Part shown: positions 7,956 to 16,380 of the stretch, piece after piece | Layout of the letters: every line of letters begins with the position of its first letter | Position numbering within the stretch: position 1 is the first letter of the stretch | NCBI GenBank assembly: GCA_026770595.1 | Contig: MU634072.1 | Coordinates: 1-16,447, forward strand | Length of the DNA: 16,447 bases | Direction of reading: 5' to 3' | Source: Ochromonadaceae sp. CCMP2298 | Lineage: Eukaryota > Sar > Synurophyceae > Ochromonadales > Ochromonadaceae | The notes under the pieces: generated by a model | What the model was told of the DNA's origin: nothing | Database searches by the model: none | The model's input: the letters and a program-made list of their open reading frames with translations, nothing else | Made by a program: the position numbers and the translations under genes

Positions 7956-9793
7956 ATGGAGTGGAGCCCCAGTCCAAAACGAGGTAGGTTCCTACTGAGT
8001 GCAGGTGATTCGCAGCAAATGAATCGTGAAGAGCGCGCTTGGATGAGCACCAAGTCGTCGACTTTCCAGGCGGCTGCCAATTTGGCGAAGGTGAGTGTCC
8101 ATGCACCACACTCGCCGCATTGTCTAGGTGGTTGATTGCTAACCTGTCTCCATATCTAACTGTCGCGTATAGATGTGCATAGGAGTGGGCGTGCTGGCCC
8201 TGCCGTACTCCACAGCAAAGGGTGGGCTACTTTTTGCGCCGATCGTTATTGCAGTGATTGCTGCATGGAATGCAGAGGCTTGCACAATGATGATGCAGTG
8301 CAAGGATGCTTTGGACATGGTTTCCCTTCCAGCAGACCTCTCGTCCACCTATTCGAGGATAGCATACGCGGGGGCAGGCCGGATGGGCGTGGTCGTAACA
8401 GACATCTCTATCATAATCACACTGATGGGAGTCTGCATCGCCTACCAGATCACCTTCGCGCAGCTGCTGCAGCAGATCCCCTGGACAACAAACAGCATCG
8501 GGCAGCTCAGTATAATCTCGGGCCTGGTCGTCTTCCCCCTCAGCTGCGTGCACAACGTGGGATTGCTGGCCAGCTTCTCCATAGTGGGCATGGTATGCCT
8601 AATAGTCAGCGTCGCCGCTATCCTAGCTTTCGGGTTCATATACTACGGCGGGGTGGCCAACCCCCTGGACCTGGAGAATGCGCATCCCCTACCCCTGTGG
8701 CCTGAGAGCCTATCTAACCTTACGTCCTTCGTAGGTGTGTCAGTCTTTTGCTTCGGACTGTGCAGCCTCGCATTCCCCGTAGAGGAGAGCATGCAGAGGC
8801 GCAACGAGTTCCCCAAAGCTGTCCTCTGGTGCCTGATCGTCGTCTGGGTGATGTACGTGGTGCTGGGGGACGTGGGCGCAGTGTTGTACGTGCAGGCGCC
8901 GAGCGGGATCCACGACAACATTCTTGGGAACCTGCCCATCGACTCCGCAGTAGCCTTGACAGTTCGACTCGCCATGGCAGGAGTAAGTACCCTGTGACAT
9001 CGACGTGGTATGCTGGTTACTCGGTTTATTAGAACTATGGCATACTTTATGCATGCTTGTCGTCTGCTGTCTTTTATTTTTTGTTTTACTTACCTGCCTA
9101 CGCTCTCTCAATTCCCACGTTGTTCGTTGTACATTGTACAGGTCTCGCTGCTGACCTACCCCCTCACGCTGGTGCCCCCGGCTCAGATGATAGAGCACTA
9201 TCTACTGTGCTACACTAGCTCCGCAATACCAGAAATCGCCATCAAGAGCGCAAGCTACGGCTCTATCGCAAGCTACGGCTCTATTGCGCAGGACGAGGAG
9301 AGCGTCATTGTCCGCTCTAGGGCGGACTCCACCTCTCTCTTAGCTGATCCAGAGGTGTCTCTGCTGTGTCGCGTGCTGTGCAGGCTGGTGCTGGTCATAA
9401 TGACCACCTTCGTGGCCGCGTTTGTCCCCTGCTTCGGCATGGTGAGTGGTGGCTCCGACGACAAGCACGCATACAGTTTACCAGTATATCCATTTACCTG
9501 CATACCTGCACACAAGCATGCCCCTCTTTTTTAGGGATCTCCTCTTAATGCTCATTTCCTTCATACGCCACACCCCACCCCACACCTCATAGGTAATAAG
9601 CCTTTTAGGAGGATTTACAGTGACCATCCTATCCTTCATCCTCCCCAGCTACCTGCACCTGCAGCTGGTGTGCGATGAGGGAGGGCGCTACTCCCGGCAG
9701 TACTGGTGGGACCTGGTATTGACCGTGGTGGGCACGCTGATGTGCGTGCTGGCCACAGGTGTACAACTTCAGTCAGGCGCAAAGTGTGCGTGA
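7956..9793 (+). CDS. Amino acid/auxin permease (AAAP) family transporter, plus-strand paralog
   Basis: Exons 7956-8090, 8173-8982, 9142-9441 and 9593-9793 encode 481 residues; all three introns (82, 159 and 151 bases) are GT-AG and phase 0. The protein aligns with the minus-strand neighbour almost end to end: FQAAANLAK|MCIGVGVLALPYSTAKGG, IAYAGAGRMGV, CSLAFPVEES, GDVGAVLYV, LPIDSAVALTVRLAMAG|VSLLTYPLTLVPPAQMIEHY and VISLLGGFT. It is an AAAP transporter with about 11 membrane helices. Residues 353-364 hold a tandem SYGSIASYGSIA in a polar loop. The intron after residue 315 is at the same place as in the paralog; those after LAK (45) and PCFGM (415) are absent there. The luminal loop after the helix ending GFIYYGG and the C-terminal linker differ from the paralog. 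The start is ATG 7956 (a preceding GTG at 7950 is not credible); a later in-frame ATG in MNREERAW is an alternative. Substrate and membrane are unknown. Confidence 0.88.
9253..9288 (+). repeat. Tandem 18-base duplication within the transporter loop
   Basis: Two adjacent copies of an 18-base unit (9253-9270 and 9271-9288), differing at two positions, encode SYGSIA twice. The paralog has the related SYGTYGSVA once at the same place, so this is a recent in-frame duplication in a cytosolic-type loop. Confidence 0.85.
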
Positions 9794-10271
9794 GCTGCAG
9801 CAGGTGAAGTTGTAGTAGTTGCAGTAGCAGTGGTTGCACGGGCAGCAGTGCAGCAGATAGCGGATTAGCGGGATAGATTTCAGGGGTGGGTATTCATGCC
9901 CAGGAGTACCCGTACTTGCAATTAGAGGGGTATAAGTTTCAGTTAGTGTACATGCATTTAGATGGTCTTCACTTGATTATATTATTCTACCTAATATAGG
10001 TGAACCCAACCTTTCTATCAAATTTTTACAGTAATAATGTTAGCAGCCAGCGTCGCTGGGAATGCCTGATACCTGCCCCTCTGCCGTCTGCTCCTCTGCC
10101 CCCCTGTCCCTCTATCCGTCTCCGTCTGTCGAGGCTCAACCATCCAGCACCCAATCCCCAGTGCCCGTGCTAAGAGGTAGTGCTCAGTGAATCAATGTAT
10201 CAGATCTCTACATCAGATCCCTGAAGTATACTATAGATCAGCTCAGTACAGTAGATAACTGCATCAGCAGA
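9794..10271. other. Convergent intergenic region between transporter and kinesin-3 genes
   Basis: The 478 bases separate two 3' ends. The first part is rich in GCAG/GTAGTAG triplets (about 9797-9858), the middle is AT-rich with TTTTTACAGTAATAATG near 10021-10038, and 10060-10130 is strongly pyrimidine-rich on the plus strand. The last 80 bases repeat words such as CAGATC and AGATCAG (10199-10274). No open frame resembling a gene, no RNA gene and no clear AATAAA were seen. Confidence 0.4.
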
Positions 10272-13200
10272 TCAGTCTTCGAACTCGTCCGCATAATCAT
10301 CATCAAAGTCCTCTGCATACTCGTCCGCGGGGGCGCGGGGTGGGCTCGCGAGCTTGCTGTCTGCTCCTGCTTGGGGGATGGCGCCGGCGCCTAAGGGCTT
10401 GGATTGCTTGGAGTCCTTACGGGCTTTGGCGCCCACACCCCCACCACATCCAGCTATCTTGGCAGGGCTGCTAAGGCTACGCGGCGAGTCCTTGGCGCAG
10501 GCCGTTGCATCTGTGGCGTCCGCATCTGTGCCATGCGTGGCCTGGGTGGGGCTGTCTGCTCGTGCTGGGGCAGCGGCGGCAACTGCGACTGAGACAAATG
10601 GAGCGACTGCGACTGGTGCAACGACTGGAGCAGCGGTGGCGAACGTGACTGGTGTGAGCGCTGCCTGCATGCTGCTGCTCAGCGCGCTCTCCAGAGCCTC
10701 CACCCTGTCCCTGAGGTCCATCGCCTCGTCCTGGTGGTCGTTGCAGCGGTCTGCGATCTCTACGTACGACTCCTGCAGCCTGTCTAGGTCGTTCGAGCGC
10801 TCCCCAAGTCTCTCGAATAAGTCCTCCTCCTCCGCGCGCGCTGTGTCCCTCTCCTCGATCAGGATCTGTATCTGCCCCAGCAGGTCTTCGCGCTCAGCCT
10901 CGTCTGCGGTGCGCGCCTCCTCGGCCTGGGATAGCTGCTCCTGCAACGTCTCGGCCAGACCCTCGCTCTGCTGCACGCGCTCGCCCACTGCCTGTTGCTC
11001 TCTGCGGTCCTTCTCTGCGTTCGCTTGTAAGCCCAGCACCTCCGCTGCTAGCCTCCCATTGGTCTCCTCCTTCTCGCCCAGCGCCCTCTGCAGTGCACTC
11101 TTCTCCCCTTCCAGCTGCGCCCTGCTCTTGCCCAGCTCTGCGCTGATCTCCTGCTCCTTCTGCAGCAGCCCCTGCGTCTCCTTCATCTGCGAGAAGCACT
11201 TCTTGAGCTGATCTGAGAGGTCCTGGTTGTCGCTCTCCAGGGACTGCTTCTCGCTGGCCAGCAGCTGCTCCAGCACCTGCTTCTCCCTTGCGAGGGTCTC
11301 CAGATGCTGGGATTTGAATAGGGGCAGAGGTTTGGAAGGAGTAGATTAAGGAATGCATGAGTATAGGAGTACAGGAAGGAGCACGAGTACAGGGAGTGCA
11401 TGGTGTGAAGGAGAACTATTAAGAGGAAAGCATGCGAACTACTGGCCCTCATTGCCACACGACATCTTTCCCTCCAACGCTCCATCCTCCAACCCTCTAT
11501 CCCTCGCTTACCTTCTTCACCTCCAGCTTCTTGAGCTCCCTCCGCTGCTCCTCACTCCTGGCCCTGAACGCCACTGTCTCCATCAGCGTTCCCAGCGCGC
11601 CCACCAGCACATCCACCACCTCCACCACCAACGCAGTGCGCACAGTCATTTCGCTATCTTGGCCACCCCCATCCCCCGCCTCTTCAGCCTCGTCCTCTGA
11701 CAGAAGCTCGGGCCTCAGCAGCGCCACACGCAGAGCGGGGCCGAAGGCCTCGCCGCCATTCCAGGCCAGCGGCGTGATGCGCACGAACCTAGCGGGCGAG
11801 GTGGTCGCTGCATCCTTACTCTGCGCGGGCAGCAGGCTCAGCGTGACCACCTGCTGGGCCGCGGACAACCCCGTGAACAGCTCCCCACTGGGGACGGGGA
11901 CCCACGTGAGGCCGTCGGGGGATAGCTCCACGCGAAGTGAAGTCACCCAGGCCTCTGTTGCGCGCCCAGGCCCAGAGGGACCAGAGCGGCCAGAGGGGGC
12001 AGAGGAGGCAGAGGAGGCAGCTTGCCCGAGCGCGGAGACAGAGGTGGAGGCCGAGACAGAGACAGAGGACGTGTCTACGTTGTGCTGGAAGCAGTAGAGC
12101 GCGATGGCCAGTTGCTGTAGCAACAAATTGGTCAGCTCAGGGTCAGAGCCAGTGACAATGGCGCCTGCGGATGTGACAGCCTGCGGCGAATGTACACACT
12201 CCGTGACGAACACCACCACTTGATCCATGAAATCCAGCTTTGATGCCTTGTCCGTCCCCACTTCAGCCCACTGCGCGTCTCCCAGCGTGCCCATGAATCC
12301 CGCGTTATGCTCCGCTATGTGCCTCACTAGGTCGAACAGGAAGCGTACGGGGGGTCGTCGCAGGAACTTCTCGGGCGGGTTGCTCTTTAGCAGAGAGCTC
12401 CAGTCTAGCACGTCCGCCAGAGCCGAAGCGGTGATTTCGAAGCGAGGGTCTAGGGTGCTGAGGCTGACCCCGCTGGGCAGTTTTACCGTGCGAATGGTCT
12501 CTACCTCCCTCGCCTGCGTCTGCGCCTGCCCCTGGGTCTGCTCTTGGGTCTGTGACTGCGTCTGAGCGTCCCCGGGGAACACGAATCCCCCCTGGAGGTT
12601 TAGGGCAGTGACCAGCTGGGCAGTGGGGAGGACTAGTGTGAGAGAGTATGTGCCGGGGACGCAGGCCCAGCAGCTGGCGCTGTCAATGGCTATAAGCGAG
12701 GCATCCAGACGAGGTCCTGCAGCAGCAGCAGAGGCAGAGGTGGGGCAAAGGGCTGTCTTGGCACTAGCGATGCAGGCGGCGTCGCAGTCTAGCTGCACGT
12801 GCTCTTGCACCACTTGCTCGGAGAAGGGGATGTGCGTCGGCGCTTGCTGGCCGGATTCGCGGGCAGAGGTGGAGGCAATGACAGGGGTGGAGGCAGAAGC
12901 ACGGGCAGAATTCGCGACCTCTCCCTCCATCGTGCTGAAGACCTGCGCCAGCTGCACCACCATACCACGCACCTTCTCCTGCGATGCCTCCACCGCCTCC
13001 CTCCGCCGCAAACCCATCTCCTCCGCAGCTTCGTCCTTCGCCCCTGCCCCGTTCTTGCCAGCCCCAGCCCCGTCCTTGGCCCCCTCCATCAGCTTGTCCG
13101 CCTCTATGCTCCCATCGCACTGCTCCAACAGCCGAACCATATCCCCCCGCACCCCCTCTAGATCCAGGAAGTCCCTGCGGGCAGCTGCTGTGCCCCGGTA

Positions 13201-15373
13201 GCACTGCGCTAGCTTCTGCTGCACCTGGCTGCGAACCAGGGACAGTCCCTGGGACATCTCTCGACGCTCGCCCTTGGCCAATCCGTCCGATGGCGATTCG
13301 GGATGACCATCCCCGCCGCTTACGATGGAGCGTATGCTGGCACCCCTCACCAGCCCCACCACCAGCAGAAGGCGCTCCTGCAGCTGCTCCTGCAGTCCCG
13401 TCCACTTGCCCATCTCCCTCTTGGTCATCAGGAGCTTCTCCCTCAGCTGCCGCAGCATCAGGGCCGTGCTGTCCACCCCAAAGGGGGCGTCCTTTGGGTC
13501 ATCGGCGTGAGGCGTGCTTTGCTAAGTGGATGGAGAGGGTATATGATAATAGAGTTAAATCGGAAAATGGTAATCTGACAGGGGGTGACGCTGCACTCAG
13601 CACACAATACACAACACACAGCAGCACGGCACCCCCTTCTCACCTGCACCAGCGCTTCTGAATCCCTCGCCAGCGTGGACCTGTAGACCTGAACCACTGT
13701 GTCCTGCTCCGACAGCGCCTTCTCCAGCACCCCTACCTCCCTTAGAGCCTCCGTCCACCTGCTCAGCAGCGCTGCCACCGGCCCACCCGTCCTGTCCGCC
13801 ACCAGGGTGCGCACGTGACTGAGCGTGCTGTCCAGGTCGCCTTTCTGCTGCAGCGCTGCCCAGTTGCGCTGCCTGGCGGCATCCAGCTGGCGCGCCGCGT
13901 TCTGCTGCTCGATCAAGAGCTGCTGCCGGTCTCGCTCGTACTCCTGGGACATCTTGGACTTCGCCTCCCAGGTGCTCTTCATTGCCTCCTCCAGGTCCAG
14001 CAGCCGCTGCCTGTTCTTGTCCTCCAGCGCAGACTCGCCCTGCTCGGATTGCCCGCCCCCCTGCGTTGCCAGCTTGTCCTTCAGCGCCTTGATCTCGTCG
14101 TTCAGGCGGCTGATAGCGTTCGACTGCTCGTTCTTCACAGCCTTCACCTTGATCGACTTGGCGCGATTCGCATACTTGAGGGTGGACAGCGTCTCCTCGA
14201 AGTTGCACGCTGCGGGCGACAGCGCTGCCAGCATAGCGGTGATCGAGTTACCCCCTAGGGACTCCTGCAGCACGCGGGTCAGCTTGCTGTTCCTATAGGG
14301 AATGAAGGCGCCCTTGCCCTTCGACGCCTCCACCAGCGCGTTTATCACGTTGCCCAGCGCAGAGAGAGACTTGTTGATATTGGCGCTCTCCTTCAGTATG
14401 GAGCCTGTCGCCCCTGTGCTCTTGACGCGCTCGCTGCCCGCCAAGTCTACCAGGTTTACCTATGTATGATATGTGTATGAAGGATATGTATAAAGGATAT
14501 GTATATAGGATACATGTATAAAGGATATGTATACAGGATATATATAAAGGATGTATGTATAAAGGATATGTATATAGGATGTATAACGGGATATACATCA
14601 ATAGGATGTATGTAGAAGAGACATATGTATATGGTTTCTACCTTCGCAAAGATGTTTTTAGACTCGTCCTCCACGTCCTTCTGGTGGACATTAATAAGAA
14701 AAACGCTGTGCGACCGGGAGGAATCCGCATTCATCTGCGTAGACGCAACTGTTCTACTTTTCATGCCCTGGTCGATAATGTTCTGCAGCTTTGGGGCACT
14801 GTCTACCACGATCTCCTGCAGGCCCTTCACGTACACGCCCAGGGCTGGGTGCTCCTTGATCTCAAGCCCGCCCTTGTTGGCCGCAGCCCGCTTGCGCCGG
14901 TCAGAGGAGTCCAGAAGGTCAAAGATGACCTCGTTGTAGATCTCGAAGTAAGATACGGTGATCAGGAACTGCACGGTGGGCCGCTGGCTTGTCTCCAGAC
15001 TTATGCGCTCGAACAGACTGTAGTTCATTCGAGGGATGATGCCCTGCAGCTCCCCCTCCCCGCCCTGCATACTCCACGTCTTCCCGCTGCCTGTTTGGCC
15101 GTAGGCAAAAATCGTTGCGTTGAATCCACTGAAGGCTTTGTTGAGAATCGGCATGCCCACTGTGCTCCAAACGCTCTCTTGGGAGAAACTTTCATCGATG
15201 ACCGTATCAAATGCAAAGCTGTGCTCCTCGCTGTGCCCAGAAGGGTTCACGAGAACAATCTGATCTGAAGTTATTCTCACGCAGCTAGTCTCTCCATTAG
15301 CCTTCTCTCTGCTGTTGAAAGGGCGGCATCTGACCGCCACTCGGACCGTGGTTTCCTCGCTATTGTCTTCCAT
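10272..15373 (-). CDS. Kinesin-3-like motor with a discoidin domain interrupted by an IFT54-like CH domain
   Basis: Four minus-strand exons (15373-14642, 14459-13644, 13521-11512, 11306-10272) give 1530 residues; all introns (182, 122, 205 bases) are GT-AG and phase 0. Motor domain about 9-350: [15 protein letters not shown]-loop GQTGSGKT 92-99, [15 protein letters not shown] about 171-185 (kinesin-3 signature), switch I NADSSRSH 215-222, switch II DLAGSER 249-255 (joined across intron 1), and YANRAK 340-345 followed by a kinesin-3-like neck ([15 protein letters not shown]). A coiled coil containing [19 protein letters not shown] follows; no FHA or PH domain was recognised. Residues about 753-1118 form a discoidin fold split by an IFT54-type domain (883-996). 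A coiled coil (about 1187-1404), a low-complexity Ala/Ser stretch and the acidic tail [17 protein letters not shown] end the protein. Kinesin-3 motors are plus-end-directed cargo transporters; a ciliary role is inferred from the IFT54-like domain. Start ATG 15373 directly precedes the motor. Confidence 0.88.
11716..12813 (-). other. Nested domain block: discoidin half, IFT54-like CH domain, discoidin half
   Basis: All of this lies in one exon of the kinesin-3-like gene. Discoidin first half, 12813-12586: GPRLDAS, then [20 protein letters not shown] and VTALNLQGG, which parallel RLDS...AWCP...WLQVDLG..VTGIxTQG of F5/8 type C domains. IFT54-like part, 12423-12082: [20 protein letters not shown], then [26 protein letters not shown] and [20 protein letters not shown], which parallel the N-terminal CH-like domain of IFT54/TRAF3IP1 (LLxKPPFRxLHDI..V...TGF, KIxFLxKxIDVV, IVAGxEPExTNELLQ). 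Discoidin second half, 11952-11716: [39 protein letters not shown] and LRVALL. The insert is bounded by a Gln/Thr-rich linker (12567-12511) and a Ser/Ala/Gly-rich linker (about 12066-11959). In IFT54 this domain binds tubulin; the same here is inference. Confidence 0.8.
14469..14618. repeat. AT-rich minisatellite in kinesin-3 intron 1
   Basis: About ten degenerate copies of a GGATATGTATAWA-like unit start at 14482, 14495, 14508, 14523, 14536, 14549, 14564, 14577, 14589 and 14604 (plus strand). Spacings run 13-13-15, 13-13-15, 13-12-15, so three short units form a higher-order repeat of about 41 bases, present three times. The array fills most of the 182-base intron, stopping about 10 bases from the 3' splice site. 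Every unit contains a purine-pyrimidine alternating TATGTATA-type core. Confidence 0.85.
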
Positions 15374-15601
15374 CGGCTCGAAAGGACGATCTCGAGACTG
15401 GTCCGGACGTAACTGCCTTCCTTCCTTCTGCCTTCCTCTTCACTCTGCCTTCCTCTGGCAATGGACGTCTGCTTGGAAGCCAACTTCTGCTGCTTCTGGC
15501 ACCCCTTGACTGCTGGATTCCCTCGGCATTGCCTTGGATTGGTTCCCCGGGTTCGCAATGGTGAGAATGTACCGGTACGGACTCGCAAATCCGCCACGAA
15601 T
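15374..15601. promoter_or_regulatory. 5' flank/leader of the kinesin-3-like gene
   Basis: These 228 bases lie directly upstream of the kinesin-3-like ATG. On the plus strand 15412-15500 is pyrimidine-rich with a CTTCCTTC/CTGCCTTC repetition, and GTACCGGTAC at 15570-15579 is a perfect palindrome. No protein-coding frame with a credible start and no TATA box was recognised. Confidence 0.4.
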
Positions 15602-15789
15602 GTAACGGCTCGATAAGTTAAGTAGAGTGTATGCGCAAACGCAAAAAAGTCACGATCCGGGATAAAAAAGTCACGGTCAGGCGTTTATTTTCTGAGGGAG
15701 TCACGGCTCGGCCTTACGTGTCTCCCATTAAAAAAGTCACGGTGTCGTGACAGCCGAAAAAAGGGTCACGATCGAAAAAAGTCACGATC
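15602..15789. promoter_or_regulatory. Array of A-tract plus GTCACG elements
   Basis: GTCACG occurs six times on the plus strand at 15649, 15670, 15700, 15736, 15765 and 15781, most followed by ATC or GTC/GCTC and five preceded within a few bases by a run of five or six A. A degenerate copy (GTAACGGCTCG) is at 15602, closely matching GTCACGGCTCG at 15700. One inverted copy, CGTGAC at 15746, makes a 6-base inverted repeat with 15736-15741 across GTGT. The cluster lies about 230-415 bases upstream of the kinesin-3-like ATG. It looks like a multi-site regulatory array or decayed short tandem repeat; no binding factor is claimed. Confidence 0.55.
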
Positions 15790-15900
15790 AAGATATTAGC
15801 CTTTGTGATGTGTCCTCAGATATGGCCAGAATGCTTGGAAAGATAGGGTAGACGGGTCGAGTTTATCATTTCAGATTGCTCTGGCAGGGGTATGGGGAGG

Positions 15901-15980
15901 ATGTCTACTCATTATCGGCAGCCGCGCGCGCTGTCTGGGGCCCGATTTCTGTCGGCGGAGGAAGAGGAGCATTCGGGTTG
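15901..15980 (+). other. Possible first exon of a rightward gene
   Basis: An ATG at 15901 opens a frame reading MSTHYRQPRALSGARFLSAE then EEEHSG before a GTGAGAGT donor-like site at 15981; without splicing it stops at TGA directly after. The peptide resembles no family I know. The phase does not join cleanly to the candidate exon at the right edge through any acceptor I could find, so this is weak. Confidence 0.2.
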
Positions 15981-16215
15981 GTGAGAGTGGTGTCCATTGC
16001 GGCTTGTTGGAGTGAAAAGAGTCGATGTTCTTTTATAGAATCGATTTAAATGTATCTGTATTACCTTTGGCTGACGGAAAATGGCCAGCCTTGAGCGCAT
16101 CTTGCTCACACGGTGGTCAGCTGGAGTGGCCGGTTAGGGCAGACCTCGCTTCCAGGAGGTGAGTGAGCGTGCTCTTGCCCCCCTCTCAGGTACCCTTTGA
16201 CTCTTTCCTATACAC

Positions 16216-16237
16216 TAACCCCAACCCTAACCCTACC
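16216..16237. repeat. Short interstitial telomere-like run
   Basis: TAACCCCAACCCTAACCCTACC contains about three units of a CCCTAA-type (TTAGGG on the other strand) telomere repeat with one variant unit. It is only about 22 bases long and runs directly into the 7-base repeat. Confidence 0.6.
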
Positions 16238-16296
16238 ACCCACCACCCACCACCCACCACCCACCACCCACCACCCACCACCCACCACCCACCACC
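16236..16296. repeat. 7-base tandem repeat (CCACCCA)n
   Basis: About eight and a half near-perfect copies of a CCACCCA heptamer follow the telomere-like run and end at CCACCTACC. Being C-rich with regular C-triplets on the plus strand, it has a G-triplet ladder on the minus strand. Confidence 0.9.
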
Positions 16297-16323
16297 TACC
16301 CCTCCTTCATTTAAACCCCTCCA

Positions 16324-16378
16324 CACCAATGTGTATTAAACCCACCCAACCTCACCACCAATGTGTATTAAACCCACC
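16324..16378. repeat. 23-base direct repeat, two copies
   Basis: CACCAATGTGTATTAAACCC (extended by ACC) occurs at 16324-16346 and 16356-16378, 32 bases apart. The second copy abuts the putative acceptor CCAG at 16380; the first has CCAA at the matching place and so cannot be a splice site. Confidence 0.85.
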
Positions 16379-16380
16379 AG

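Larger units (their letters stand above)
15981..16380. other. Uncertain right flank, probably intronic or 5' sequence
   Basis: No gene is supported across these 400 bases. A good donor-like CAGGAG|GTGAGTGAG sits at 16158/16159 and an acceptor-like CCCACCAG ends at 16380, which would define a 222-base intron containing the telomere-like and 7-base repeats. The frame before 16158 that would fit is interrupted by TAG at 16135-16137. A minus-strand reading from about 16095 to 15912 has short open frames but no recognisable product. Confidence 0.25.

Noticed and set aside
10354-11211. Plus-strand open frame of 285 codons opposite the kinesin-3 C-terminus
   Set aside because: A Ser/Ala/Leu-rich antisense reading of a coiled coil, with no recognisable domain; the minus frame continues the kinesin through a phase-compatible splice.
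11497-13476. Separate IFT54/discoidin gene rather than part of the kinesin
   Set aside because: No in-frame ATG sits near the domain start; the frame extends upstream to a clean phase-0 acceptor at 13522 that joins the motor exon, and downstream to a phase-0 donor joining the coiled-coil exon.
12984-13661. Plus-strand Pro/Ala/Ser-rich open frame
   Set aside because: Compositional shadow of the kinesin-3 exon; it also runs across the intron at 13522-13643 without any splice logic.
15550-15600. tRNA-like B-box (GGTTCGCAAT)
   Set aside because: It lacks the full GGTTCGANTCC consensus, a matching A-box and a foldable cloverleaf.
15643-15789. CRISPR-like array
   Set aside because: Repeats are only about 10-12 bases, spacing is irregular, and the surrounding genes are eukaryotic.
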